A stretch of 18,897 nt of DNA from Dysgonamonadaceae bacterium (GTDB taxonomy: Bacteria; Bacteroidota; Bacteroidia; Bacteroidales; Azobacteroidaceae): contig JAIRSN010000131.1 in the NCBI GenBank assembly GCA_031255425.1, positions 1-18,897 on the forward strand. The letters are read 5' to 3'. A model generated the notes under the pieces. That model was not told the DNA's origin, ran no database searches, and saw only the letters and a program-made list of their open reading frames with translations. Positions within the stretch are counted from its first letter, which is position 1. Every line of letters begins with the position of its first letter. The position numbers were made by a program, and so were the translations under genes. Positions 7,631 to 16,616 of this stretch are shown here, one piece after another.

Positions 7631-9457
7631 ATGAAAAGGATAAATTTTATACAATACATCACCATCGCCTTGTTGTTTGCCGGCTTTGCTTCGTGCGAAG
7701 ACTTTCTCGACCGGCCCGACAAAGGCAGTTATACGCTCTCCGATTTCTTCAAAACCGACGAGCAGTGTTTGCAGGCGGTTAATCCGCTTTATTCCGTTCC
7801 CTGGAACGATTTTATCTCCTGGCGCGGATGGATACAGTTGGGCGATGCCATGTCGGGGAATTACTACATTGCCGACAACGGTTTCTGGTCGTTAACGCCC
7901 AACAACGGCACCTGTACCGATCAACTCCGTTACATGTCGTATTCGCTTTGGGCGGTGAATGCCCGGGCAAACACGGCGATCGAAAACATCAATGCCTATG
8001 CCGGCGAAGGCACCACCGAAGCCGGCAGGAATGCGGCAAAGGGAGAAGCCCTTGTCTGGAAAGCGCTGGCATACTTCTATATGGTGCGCATCTACGGCGC
8101 GGTGCCGATTGTCCATAACAATACGGAACTCTTGGGAACCGGCGAGTACAACACGCTCTACCGCGCTACCATCCCGACGGTTTACGGGTATATTATCAAA
8201 ACGCTGGAGCAAGCCATTGCCTGGTTGCCCGAAACAGCAACCGAAGCGGGACGTATCGACAAATACGTTGCCTGCGGATTGTTGGCAAAGGTATACCTGA
8301 CCAAATCGGGTTACGGGCGCAACGGCGACCGCGACGAAAACGATTTGGCGAAAGCGGCGGAGTATGCCGGCAAAGTCGTCCACGAGAGCGGGCGTACCCT
8401 GATGCCCGAATATTCCGATATTTTCCGCGGACACAACAACACTGCAGACGAAAGCCTGATTGCCTGGCGCTGGGTTGCCACCGGCGACAATTTCTGGACG
8501 GCATCCAATTACATGCAAACCGAATTTGTAGCTGCCGGCTTCTCGGAAGGCGAAGCATGGGGCAACTGGACCGGGCCGAGCCTGGACTTGCAGGCGGCTT
8601 TCGGCGAAACCTTCGACGGCGCGAATCCTTCGGGCGCGCTTTCACCTGTCCGTGCCAATGCAGACAAACGCCGGAAGGCAACCATGATGATGTACGGCGA
8701 TGTCTATGATTATTTCTGGCGCGACCATCCGTCCAAAGAAGATGCCGACCAGAAAATCCATACGTTCCCCCACGGCTTTGACTGGACGAAATTCTATGGC
8801 GATGTATTGGGCGATTTCAGCAGCAGTACCGGCGCCAATGCGGTGAAGCACATTGTCGGGAACGATGCAGACCATACCGCCGAGTTCGGTATTCCGCTCG
8901 GAGGCGCTGCGAAAAAGGCGACAAGCCTGGCGACCCACGTGTTGCGTTTGGGCGATGTGTACTTAGTTTATGCCGAAGCGCTCCTGGGGAATCAAGCGTC
9001 CACGTCCAATGCGGAAGCGCTCAGCGCGTTCAATGCCGTACACGGGCGTGCCGTGGAAAACGATGTTCGTTCGAGTATTACGTGGAGCGATATTTTCAAA
9101 GAACGGCGCCTGGAATTGGCCTTTGAGGGCGATTTTTGGTACGACCTTGTGCGCTGGCATTACTACAAGCCGGACGACGCGCTCAATTTCCTGAAAAACC
9201 AGGAGCGCAGAAATTACGTCGGGCTTTCGCAATATTATAAGGATAAAGGATGGGAACGCTGGGGCGAAACCGATGCGTATCCCAAGCCCGAAACCGAAGG
9301 CAGCACGAAACTGGTTCCGCGTATCAACGATGAGATAGCGGCGCCCAACCCGACTCATGCGCTGTTTGAGATGGCTTTTCCCGAAACGGATCTGAAAATG
9401 AATCCCCATTTAAGCGAAGAACCGCGGGAATACGATTTAAGTCAGTTTAATTATTAA
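7631..9457 (+). CDS. SusD-family surface glycan-binding lipoprotein
   Basis: A 608-residue lipoprotein that forms the lid of the SusC channel and captures glycan. The signal peptide ends FAGFASC with the lipid-carrying Cys at 22. The following EDFLD is both the usual SusD start and an acidic surface-export signal. Helical TPR-type segments include KGEALVWKALAYFYMVRIYGAVPIV and, near the C terminus, VYLVYAEALLG and ERRLELAFEGDFWYDLVRW, all hallmark SusD motifs. Length is at the upper end for SusD, with several loops rich in Trp and Tyr (for example NDFISWRGW, NGFWSL, SEGEAWGNW) that could contact sugar. It lies 12 nt after susC and 11 nt before the next lipoprotein gene. Confidence 0.96.
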   Translation: MKRINFIQYITIALLFAGFASCEDFLDRPDKGSYTLSDFFKTDEQCLQAVNPLYSVPWNDFISWRGWIQLGDAMSGNYYIADNGFWSLTPNNGTCTDQLRYMSYSLWAVNARANTAIENINAYAGEGTTEAGRNAAKGEALVWKALAYFYMVRIYGAVPIVHNNTELLGTGEYNTLYRATIPTVYGYIIKTLEQAIAWLPETATEAGRIDKYVACGLLAKVYLTKSGYGRNGDRDENDLAKAAEYAGKVVHESGRTLMPEYSDIFRGHNNTADESLIAWRWVATGDNFWTASNYMQTEFVAAGFSEGEAWGNWTGPSLDLQAAFGETFDGANPSGALSPVRANADKRRKATMMMYGDVYDYFWRDHPSKEDADQKIHTFPHGFDWTKFYGDVLGDFSSSTGANAVKHIVGNDADHTAEFGIPLGGAAKKATSLATHVLRLGDVYLVYAEALLGNQASTSNAEALSAFNAVHGRAVENDVRSSITWSDIFKERRLELAFEGDFWYDLVRWHYYKPDDALNFLKNQERRNYVGLSQYYKDKGWERWGETDAYPKPETEGSTKLVPRINDEIAAPNPTHALFEMAFPETDLKMNPHLSEEPREYDLSQFNY

Positions 9458-9468
9458 TAATTAGGAAT

Positions 9469-10695
9469 ATGAAAAATATAATTTATAAAGCATTTTTCCT
9501 GCTACCGCTTCTGGCGTTTGTATCCTGCCAGGAAGAAACGCCCGGAAAATACGAGATGACAGACGGCGTGCCGACGGTACACTACATCCGTTACCAGGAC
9601 AAAGACCTGGAAGAACAACTGCTGGAAGGCGCCTTTATGAACGAAAACATTGTCATCATAGGCGAAAACCTCACCAGTATCCGCGAGGTATGGTTCAACA
9701 ATGTAAAAGCGGCGTTGAATATCAATTTCATTACCAAAAACACGCTCTTTTGCGCCGTACCCAGGGATTTGCCTTCGGTACGTACCGACAAAATGTATCT
9801 GGTAACGGGAAAGAACGACACGGTCGCTTACGACTTTGAAGTGAAAATCCCGGCTCCGGTACTCAGCCGCATCAAATGCGAAATGGTTCCGGAAGGAGGG
9901 CTCGCAGTGCTTACCGGCGACTATTTCCTGGCGCCCGACCTAAGCCTGATTCATGTATTTATAGGCGATTACGAAGTCCCGACCGCCGATATTGTCAGTT
10001 GTGAAAAGAACAGCATCGTATTCAAGGCGCCTGCAATGGACATCCGGGGAGCGGTGGAAGTGAAAACCCTGTATGGCAACAGTGGGCGTTCGAAGGATAT
10101 TTTCCACGACGACCGCGGTTGGATCACCGGCTTCGAAGAAGGTTTCGTAGGCGGCTGGGGACGTCCCACGCACATCGAAAATGACCCCGAACTGGCGCTT
10201 ATGGGCAATTATGTGAAATTGTCCGGCGACCTGGCGGCAGGCACCTGGGTTTCCGGTGGAAACGATTACACCATTAATATCTGGGGCGAAGACAACGGCG
10301 TTCCGTCCGGCAACCTGTTCCCGGGCGATCCGGCGACTGCCACTTTGAAGTTCGAAGTGAATGTCTTGCAGCCGTGGTCGGGCATGCCGCTGATTGTTTG
10401 CTTCTTTGAGCAGGGCTACCATGAAGATTGGTTGTGGAACAGCGATTATCCCCGCGCTTTCTGGACTCCCTGGCGAGTGAACGACAAGGTCGTCCCCTAT
10501 GTGACGGATGGCTGGGAAACCCTGTCGATTCCCCTTGCCGACTGCCGGTGGAGCGCTCACGGAACCGCGGTGCCTTTGGCGACGCATTACGGAGCCTTGG
10601 GATTCAGTGTCCACACGTTCGGCAATTACGATGCCGTCGTCGGCGAAGATTGCAGCCCCATTATCCTTATCGACAATATTCGCGTAATTCCCTAA
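9469..10695 (+). CDS. Surface glycan-binding lipoprotein with IPT/TIG domains
   Basis: A 408-residue protein. The lipobox LLAFVSC places the acylated Cys at 20, followed by QEE, an acidic surface signal. Residues about 34-128 and 129-217 resemble two IPT/TIG immunoglobulin-like domains (NIVIIGENLTSIREVWFNN; GLAVLTGDYFLAPDLSLIHV). From about 218 onward a beta-sandwich starts WITGFEEGFVGGWG and ends IILIDNIRVIP. It is rich in exposed aromatics (NVLQPWSGMP, HEDWLWNSDYPRAFWTPW), as in the C-terminal binding domain of SGBP-B-type proteins. Position directly after susD fits a surface glycan-binding protein that holds mannan for the GH26 enzyme. The ligand is inferred from the locus. Confidence 0.88.
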   Translation: MKNIIYKAFFLLPLLAFVSCQEETPGKYEMTDGVPTVHYIRYQDKDLEEQLLEGAFMNENIVIIGENLTSIREVWFNNVKAALNINFITKNTLFCAVPRDLPSVRTDKMYLVTGKNDTVAYDFEVKIPAPVLSRIKCEMVPEGGLAVLTGDYFLAPDLSLIHVFIGDYEVPTADIVSCEKNSIVFKAPAMDIRGAVEVKTLYGNSGRSKDIFHDDRGWITGFEEGFVGGWGRPTHIENDPELALMGNYVKLSGDLAAGTWVSGGNDYTINIWGEDNGVPSGNLFPGDPATATLKFEVNVLQPWSGMPLIVCFFEQGYHEDWLWNSDYPRAFWTPWRVNDKVVPYVTDGWETLSIPLADCRWSAHGTAVPLATHYGALGFSVHTFGNYDAVVGEDCSPIILIDNIRVIP

Positions 10696-10712
10696 CCCAA
10701 AATTATACAATC

Positions 10713-13064
10713 ATGAACAAGAAAAATAGAATAATAACCGTCCGGACCATCGGGTTGATGTTGCTCAGCGCATTCTTCGTTTTCACAACCTGCCAGAACG
10801 ACGACCTCAACACCGATTCGTTAAGCAGTTCGGCTACCACGCTGAAGGCTTTCGGTCCGAATCCTGCCTTGCGCGGGCAAAAATTGAGCTTTGCCGGTAC
10901 CCATTTGAATAAAATCACCAAAGTGATTCTGCCCGACGGCATCGAAATTACCGACATCGAAGTAGTAAGTGATAAATTGATTCAAGTGCCGGTTCCGCAG
11001 GAAACCGTTGGAGGCGTGGTCCGGTTGACCGGCGCCAACGGGTTGGAACTGGTTACGAAAGACCCGTTAACGATTTCGGAACCGGTTGAGATTACGAAAA
11101 TAACCCCGCAACCGGTCAAAGCCGGACAAACGTTGACGATCGAAGGAAACTATTTCAATTTAATGGGAAAAGTCATTTTTTCCGACAAAGTAGAAGTACT
11201 GAAAGAAGATTGCCAAACATGGGAACGCACCAAAATCACGTTGGTTGTTCCTGCCGAAGCGCAAACCGGCGTCGTTATCTTAGCCGACAATGCCGAGATT
11301 CCACTCGAATATCAATCGCCCGAACCCTTGCAAGTGGTTCTTCCGTCGGTGGATAAAGTATTGGATTTAACGGACAAAAAACCGGAGGAAACCGTCCGCA
11401 CAACGGGCTCCGACCTGGACTTGGTGGTTTCGGTTGAAATGCCGGACGGCGAAGAAGTACCGTTCACGGTTGAAGACAACACGCTTGCGTTTGCGCTCTC
11501 CGGAACAGTAAGCGACGGCGCTGTCGTGATGATTCCGGCGTCCGGCGTCCGGGTGGTTGTCGCCAATATCGGCGTCGCCGTTCCCGCCGGAATCACGGTC
11601 ACCCCGGCGGCGGGATTGCGCGCCGGCGACGAGATAACGGTCACCGGTATCAATATGGAGCTGGTCACCTCCGTTACGTTTCCGGGGGTAGCGGAAGCCG
11701 TTGTACCCGGTTCGGTTTCGGCAACCGAGATCAAAGTAAATATGCCTGAAAAAGCCATCAGCGGCGAAATCACCTTAAATACCGCCAGCGGGAAAACCGT
11801 TGCCGCCGAAATCGCGACCCTGAAACCCGGTGTGACAAACTACAACCCGTCGCCCGTTGCCGCCGGTTCGGAGGTCATACTGGAAGGGCATCACCTCGAC
11901 TTGGTGGTTTCCGTAACCTTTGGCGGGGAACTGCTTGTTCCGGTGACGCCTGCGGCTGCCGAACAACTGACGGTTGCCGTTCCGCTCAATGCATTGCCGG
12001 GCGTTGTCGTACTGACAATGGCAAACGGCGAAACCGTGGAATGTGAGGCGTTGGAAATTACCGCCCCTGCTTTTGCCTACCTTCCGGATCCTCCGGGACC
12101 GAAAGCCGAAATCTATGCGGGAGGCGTCCTGTCCCTGACCGTGGAAAACGGCAACCAGTTGACCGACGTGCAAATCAACGGGGCACCGGTGAAATACATC
12201 CTGGATAATCCGCTGCTGTATGCTGTTGTGCCGAACAACGCCAAAGGCGACACCGAATTGAAACTGGTTTCGTCGAACGGCACGGCGGTCTATACGATTC
12301 CGGTGATTGGCGCCGGCATTGTTGAGACGGTTGTCTTTGAAGGGCTTCACGAATTGAATTGGGGAGCGGGCTTGACATTGGAGAAGGATTTATTCCGGAG
12401 CGTTCCGTCCGGTTCGGTCCTGAAAGTCTATCTGACGGTTACGGATGCCGGGGCATCCATTGCCTTCAGCGATGCGGGGTGGACGAAATTAACGGTCGAT
12501 CATCCCGACTTTCAACCGGACTGGGGAACCGTGGCGCTCGCCGAGGGCACAACCAGCCTGGAAATCGTGCTGACGGCAGAGATTCTGAATACGATCCTGA
12601 CGGTTGAAGACGGTTGGAGCCAAACCGCCCTGATGATGACCGGTGCAAACGCTATCGTCTCCAAAGTATCGATTATCGTGGGCAGCAGCGCGACGGAAGA
12701 AGTCGTTATTTCCGAAGAAACAGTCGATTTCGGCGCTTGGGAAAACACCCTGCGCTTGAATAAGGAATCGTTCGACGGCGTGCGGGCGGGAGCCATCCTG
12801 AAAATGTACATCACCACCACCGGCGACGCGCCTCAATTCGCGTTGCAGGATGCTAACTGGGCGAAAGTAGCCATTCCCGACGACCCGAATTTCGATTCGC
12901 AATGGGGTTCGGTGACCGTTCCGGCGGGCGCTACCTCGTATGAAGTGGTGCTTACCCAGGATATTCTGGATGCCATTCTTATTCCCGACGACGGTTGGTC
13001 GACAACGGCTATCGTGCTTGGCGGAACCGGTATGATCGTCAACAAGGTGTCGGTTATTCAATAA
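10713..13064 (+). CDS. Large surface lipoprotein with about six IPT/TIG repeats and twin C-terminal modules
   Basis: A 783-residue protein from the ATG at 10713 (MNKKNRIITVRT), 17 nt after the preceding stop; the frame is open further upstream, but only inside the previous gene. The lipobox FFVFTTC gives an acylated Cys at 27, followed by QNDD. Then come about six IPT/TIG-like repeats of about 80 residues (roughly 43-125, 126-210, 211-290, 291-370, 371-452, 453-534). Repeats 3-5 share a DLVVSV-type motif. Residues about 537-655 and 660-783 are two related beta-sandwich modules sharing the order W(G/E)...L, LK.Y.T.T, DANW or DAGW, WG.V, LT..IL..IL, DGWS.TA and KVSI. They look like carbohydrate-binding modules, but I cannot assign a CBM family. 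The gene is followed by a strong terminator hairpin. Role as extended mannan-binding protein is inferred from context. Confidence 0.85.
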   Translation: MNKKNRIITVRTIGLMLLSAFFVFTTCQNDDLNTDSLSSSATTLKAFGPNPALRGQKLSFAGTHLNKITKVILPDGIEITDIEVVSDKLIQVPVPQETVGGVVRLTGANGLELVTKDPLTISEPVEITKITPQPVKAGQTLTIEGNYFNLMGKVIFSDKVEVLKEDCQTWERTKITLVVPAEAQTGVVILADNAEIPLEYQSPEPLQVVLPSVDKVLDLTDKKPEETVRTTGSDLDLVVSVEMPDGEEVPFTVEDNTLAFALSGTVSDGAVVMIPASGVRVVVANIGVAVPAGITVTPAAGLRAGDEITVTGINMELVTSVTFPGVAEAVVPGSVSATEIKVNMPEKAISGEITLNTASGKTVAAEIATLKPGVTNYNPSPVAAGSEVILEGHHLDLVVSVTFGGELLVPVTPAAAEQLTVAVPLNALPGVVVLTMANGETVECEALEITAPAFAYLPDPPGPKAEIYAGGVLSLTVENGNQLTDVQINGAPVKYILDNPLLYAVVPNNAKGDTELKLVSSNGTAVYTIPVIGAGIVETVVFEGLHELNWGAGLTLEKDLFRSVPSGSVLKVYLTVTDAGASIAFSDAGWTKLTVDHPDFQPDWGTVALAEGTTSLEIVLTAEILNTILTVEDGWSQTALMMTGANAIVSKVSIIVGSSATEEVVISEETVDFGAWENTLRLNKESFDGVRAGAILKMYITTTGDAPQFALQDANWAKVAIPDDPNFDSQWGSVTVPAGATSYEVVLTQDILDAILIPDDGWSTTAIVLGGTGMIVNKVSVIQ

Positions 13065-13075
13065 ATTATTCATCG

Positions 13076-13110
13076 AAAAGGGCAAAGATCCTATGCTTTG
13101 CCCTTTTTCT
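13076..13110 (+). terminator. Intrinsic terminator inside the mannan operon
   Basis: A perfect 12-bp stem, AAAAGGGCAAAG (13076-13087) with CTTTGCCCTTTT (13096-13107), an 8-nt loop and a T-rich tract running on to about 13115. It begins 11 nt after the stop of the large lipoprotein gene and ends about 17 nt before the GH26 start, leaving no room for a separate promoter downstream. It most likely attenuates rather than ends transcription. Confidence 0.85.
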
Positions 13111-13126
13111 TTTTGCCTTTTCTAAA

Positions 13127-14218
13127 ATGATACGTACCCTTTATTACTGCTTTTTTTCCGGTTTGTTGCTTTTCTCGTGCGAGCATCCGGGTGAACCGCC
13201 GGCGGCTCCGGTTTTGCCGGAAATTCCCGGAACGCAGGAACCTCCCGCCGTCGAACAGCCGGGCTTGGTGGTGAAACATCCGACCGCTGCGACGCTGCGC
13301 TTATACCATTTCCTCCAGGAAAACTACGGCAGGAAAATCCTCTCCGGAACGGTTGCCAATGTCAGTTGGAACACCCACGAAGCCGAATGGGTGCATCACC
13401 ACACCGGAAAATATCCCGCACTGAATACCTTCGATTATATCTTCCTTTATGCCTCGCCTGCAAATTGGATCGATTACAGCCAGACGCAGGTCGTGGAGGA
13501 TTGGTGGAACAACAACGGCATCGTGAGCTGTATGTGGCACTGGAATGTCCCCGTCCGTCCGGGAAGCGATGCGTATGAATTTTACACCGGCCGGACCTCA
13601 TTCGACATCTCCAAAGCCGTCGTGGAGGGAACGTATGAAAATGCCGTGGTCAAAGCCGACCTCGAAAAAATAGCCGGAAACCTTTTATTATTGAAACAAA
13701 AAAACATACCCGTCCTTTGGCGTCCTTTACACGAAGCCGCCGGCGGATGGTTCTGGTGGGGCGCGAAAGGCGCTCAACCCTGCAAAGCGCTTTGGAAGAT
13801 GATGTTCGACTTCTTTCAGGAAAAAGAATTGAACAACCTGATCTGGGTATGGACTTCCGAACCCAACGATGAGGCATGGTATCCCGGCGACGCCTGTGTC
13901 GATATAATCGGGCGGGACATGTACAACAAAACCGGCGCAACGGATATGTACGAAGAATACGATGCCCTGAAAAAGCGTTTTCCCCATAAAATAATCGCCC
14001 TCAGCGAATGTGGAAACGTAGCCGGAATAGCTGCGCAATGGAACGCCGGCGCTACCTGGTCGTGGTTTATGCCGTGGTACGATTATGAGCGGACGAACGA
14101 CCCCGCCGGCAGCGCTTTCAACAGCGAGGCGCACCAACATGCAAGCGCCGCCTACTGGAAAAGCGCTTTTGCGAACGAACAAGTGATTTCCCGGGACGAA
14201 ATGCCCGGATTAAAATAA
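13127..14218 (+). CDS. GH26 beta-mannanase lipoprotein
   Basis: A 363-residue glycoside hydrolase of family 26 that cleaves beta-1,4-mannosidic bonds. I chose the ATG at 13127 (MIRTLYYCFF...); upstream codons of the frame lie inside the previous gene and the terminator. The signal peptide ends LLLFSC (Cys18), so it is a lipoprotein, and a Pro-rich linker (19-47) tethers the (beta/alpha)8 domain. The acid/base is E203 in WRPLHEAAGGWFWWG and the nucleophile is E294 in ALSECGN, both at the positions expected for GH26. Aromatic subsite segments CMWHWNVP and WSWFMPWYDYERTND also fit the family. Family GH26 also holds lichenases and xylanases, but the GH130 and epimerase genes next door point to mannan and mannobiose. 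It may match the mannobiose-forming GH26 of the B. fragilis mannan cluster. Confidence 0.93.
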   Translation: MIRTLYYCFFSGLLLFSCEHPGEPPAAPVLPEIPGTQEPPAVEQPGLVVKHPTAATLRLYHFLQENYGRKILSGTVANVSWNTHEAEWVHHHTGKYPALNTFDYIFLYASPANWIDYSQTQVVEDWWNNNGIVSCMWHWNVPVRPGSDAYEFYTGRTSFDISKAVVEGTYENAVVKADLEKIAGNLLLLKQKNIPVLWRPLHEAAGGWFWWGAKGAQPCKALWKMMFDFFQEKELNNLIWVWTSEPNDEAWYPGDACVDIIGRDMYNKTGATDMYEEYDALKKRFPHKIIALSECGNVAGIAAQWNAGATWSWFMPWYDYERTNDPAGSAFNSEAHQHASAAYWKSAFANEQVISRDEMPGLK

Positions 14219-14225
14219 ATAAGCA

Positions 14226-15404
14226 ATGGAATTGTATAAACAAAAAGTAAACCGGTTGTTTGAACAGCAGGAACAACTGTTGTCCCGGAAAAACGAAATG
14301 AAACAAATATCCAACGGCATCTGCCGGCGGTACCGGTACCCGGTGCTGACGGCGGCGCATACCCCGCTGATCTGGCGTTACGACTTTGACCCGGCGAGCA
14401 ATCCCGCGCTGTTGGAACGGATCGGGATGAACGGAACGTTCAATGCGGGCGCTATCCGCTGGGAGGGGAAGTACGTGCTGGTGGTGCGCGTGGAAGGAAA
14501 CGACCGGAAATCGTTCTTTGCGATAGCCGAGAGTCCCAACGGGGTAGACAATTTCCGTTTCCGCGATTATCCCGTTTCCCTGCCCGACGGGGACGACCCG
14601 GAAACCAATGTCTACGATATGCGCCTGACCAAACACGAAGACGGATGGATCTACGGTTTGTTCTGCGCGGAAAGGAAAGACCCCGCTGCCGCCCCCGGCG
14701 ACTTGTCGTCCGCAACGGCTTCCTGCGGAATCGTGCGGACCCAAGACCTCCTGTCCTGGGAACGCTTGCCCGACCTGAAATCAAAATCGCAGCAACGCAA
14801 TGTCGTCCTTCATCCGGAATTTGTGAACGGCTGTTACGCCCTTTATACCCGTCCGCAAGACGGTTTTATCGATGCCGGTTCCGGTGGCGGAATCGGGTGG
14901 GCGCTGGTTGAGGATATGGCGAAGGCGGAAATCACCGGCGAAAAAATCATCAACCTGCGCCAATACCATACCATCAAAGAGGTGAAAAACGGCGAAGGAC
15001 CGCCTCCCATCCGGACGGCGAAAGGCTGGTTGCACCTGGCGCACGGCGTCCGGGCATGCGCTGCCGGGCTCCGGTATGTCCTCTACCTTTATATGACCGG
15101 ACTGGAGGATCCGTCGGAAGTGATCGCGGAACCTGCCGGGCACTTGCTGGCGCCGGAGGGTGAAGAACGCACCGGCGACGTTTCCAATGTCCTCTTTTCC
15201 AACGGCTGGATTGCCGGCGACGACGGTACGGTCTATCTTTATTATGCTTCTTCCGATACCCGGATGCACGTGGCTACGTCGACCCTCGATAAGCTGGTGG
15301 ACTATTGCCTGAACTCTCCCGCCGACGGAGGGCGTTCCAAGACCTCGGTCGATGCGATTATACGGTTAGTCAATAAAAACAAATCAATGCCGGATCTGCG
15401 CTAA
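14226..15404 (+). CDS. GH130 4-O-beta-D-mannosyl-D-glucose phosphorylase
   Basis: A 392-residue cytoplasmic enzyme without a signal peptide. It splits mannosyl-beta-1,4-glucose with phosphate to mannose 1-phosphate and glucose, saving one ATP. Family GH130 five-blade propeller motifs are present: NGTFNAGAIRWEGKYVLVVRVEG, NVYDMRLTKHEDGW, TRPQDGFIDAGSGGGIGWA, RTAKGWLHLAHGVR, LYMTGLEDPSEVI and DGTVYLYYASSDTRMHVA. The proton donor Asp is at residue 131, the same number as reported for the B. fragilis enzyme. The sequence and its epimerase neighbour favour the mannosylglucose subfamily (GH130_1) over manno-oligosaccharide phosphorylases. It starts 7 nt after the GH26 stop. Confidence 0.94.
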   Translation: MELYKQKVNRLFEQQEQLLSRKNEMKQISNGICRRYRYPVLTAAHTPLIWRYDFDPASNPALLERIGMNGTFNAGAIRWEGKYVLVVRVEGNDRKSFFAIAESPNGVDNFRFRDYPVSLPDGDDPETNVYDMRLTKHEDGWIYGLFCAERKDPAAAPGDLSSATASCGIVRTQDLLSWERLPDLKSKSQQRNVVLHPEFVNGCYALYTRPQDGFIDAGSGGGIGWALVEDMAKAEITGEKIINLRQYHTIKEVKNGEGPPPIRTAKGWLHLAHGVRACAAGLRYVLYLYMTGLEDPSEVIAEPAGHLLAPEGEERTGDVSNVLFSNGWIAGDDGTVYLYYASSDTRMHVATSTLDKLVDYCLNSPADGGRSKTSVDAIIRLVNKNKSMPDLR

Positions 15405-15425
15405 ACGCTGCATCCCAAGCGAATC

Positions 15426-16616
15426 ATGCAAACACTTCAATCGGAATTAACAAACGAACTTTTCGAAAATATCCTGCCGTACTGGATGACGAAAATGCCG
15501 GACGTTGAAAACGGCGGCTTTTACGGGCGAATCGACGGGCAGGAACACGTGCACAAACAGGCGAATAAGGGGCTGGTGCTGAATGCCCGCATCCTGTGGA
15601 CTTTTGCCGCGGCGTACCGGTTGCGGAAACATCCCCGCTACCTCGAAACGGCGGAACGGGCATTCGCTTATATCCGCGAATATTTTATCGACAAAGAATA
15701 CGGCGGCGTTTATTGGGAACTGGATTACCGCGGCAGGCCGGTCAGTACGCGCAAGCAAATCTATGCGCAGGGATTTGCCCTGTACGGCTTTAGCGAACTG
15801 TACCGTGCCACCGGAAACCCGGACGCGCTGGAGGAAGCGCTCCGGATGTACGACCGGATCGAACGGCTGGCACACGACGCCCGCTACGGCGGCTACCTCG
15901 AAGCATTGAGCCGGGAGTGGCAGCCCATCGGGGACATGAAGCTGAGCGCCCGCGACGCCAATGTCCCCAAGTCCATGAACACGCACCTGCATATTCTGGA
16001 GCCGTATACCAACCTTCTGCGCATCCGGCGCGACCCGGCGCTGGAAAAGGCGCAGGAAGCCTTGATCCGGATTTTCTGCGATCACATTGTTTCCGCCGAA
16101 ACGCATCACCTGACGCTTTTTTTTGATGAAAGATGGAACAAAAAATCGACCGTCGTTTCCTACGGACATGATATTGAAGCCGCCTGGCTCCTGTATGAAG
16201 CGGCGGAGGTGCTGGGGAATGAAACGCTCACCGGCAGGGTGAAACAGGTGGCTTTGTCGCTTGTGGATGCGGCTTACGAAGGTCTTCAAGAAGCGGGCGG
16301 GATGATGTACGAATCGGAAGGCGCGCGTTCCGACCGCGACCGCCACTGGTGGATTCAGGCGGAAACCGTCGCCGGGTCGGTGTACGCCTACCGTCTTTCG
16401 GGCGACGCTTCTTACCTGGACGTGGCGAAAAAGACCTGGCAGTATATCCGGCATCATATCCTGGATAAGGTAAACGGCGAATGGGTCTGGAGCGCCGGTC
16501 CCGACGGCAGGCAAAACCGCACGGACGATAAGGCGGGTTTCTGGAAATGCCCGTACCACAACGCCCGGATGTGTATGGAAGTGATGAATTGGAACGAATT
16601 AAAAGAACATTTATGA
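15426..16616 (+). CDS. Cellobiose/mannobiose 2-epimerase (AGE family)
   Basis: A 396-residue cytoplasmic enzyme of the N-acylglucosamine 2-epimerase superfamily, with the (alpha/alpha)6 barrel. It converts the reducing-end mannose of mannobiose to glucose, making the substrate of the GH130 enzyme encoded just before it. The three histidines of the cellobiose 2-epimerase active site are visible as H189 (NTHLHILE), H248 (SYGHDIEAAWLL) and H378 (WKCPYHNARM). Their spacing closely matches characterised enzymes. Other family segments are NGGFYGRIDG, KGLVLNARILWTFAAAY, YGGVYWELDYRG, QIYAQGFALYGFSELY and RHWWIQAETVAG. The stop overlaps the next start (ATGA), which suggests translational coupling with the symporter. 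Confidence 0.94.
   Translation: MQTLQSELTNELFENILPYWMTKMPDVENGGFYGRIDGQEHVHKQANKGLVLNARILWTFAAAYRLRKHPRYLETAERAFAYIREYFIDKEYGGVYWELDYRGRPVSTRKQIYAQGFALYGFSELYRATGNPDALEEALRMYDRIERLAHDARYGGYLEALSREWQPIGDMKLSARDANVPKSMNTHLHILEPYTNLLRIRRDPALEKAQEALIRIFCDHIVSAETHHLTLFFDERWNKKSTVVSYGHDIEAAWLLYEAAEVLGNETLTGRVKQVALSLVDAAYEGLQEAGGMMYESEGARSDRDRHWWIQAETVAGSVYAYRLSGDASYLDVAKKTWQYIRHHILDKVNGEWVWSAGPDGRQNRTDDKAGFWKCPYHNARMCMEVMNWNELKEHL

Noticed and set aside
10428..10712. N-terminal extension of the large IPT lipoprotein
   Set aside because: It lies wholly within the preceding lipoprotein gene in another frame, and the ATG at 10713 begins a proper lipoprotein signal peptide.
13092..13100. A TAnnTTTG-like promoter (TATGCTTTG) for GH26
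   Set aside because: It has one base too many between TA and TTTG, lies in the terminator stem, and has no -33 box at a fitting distance.
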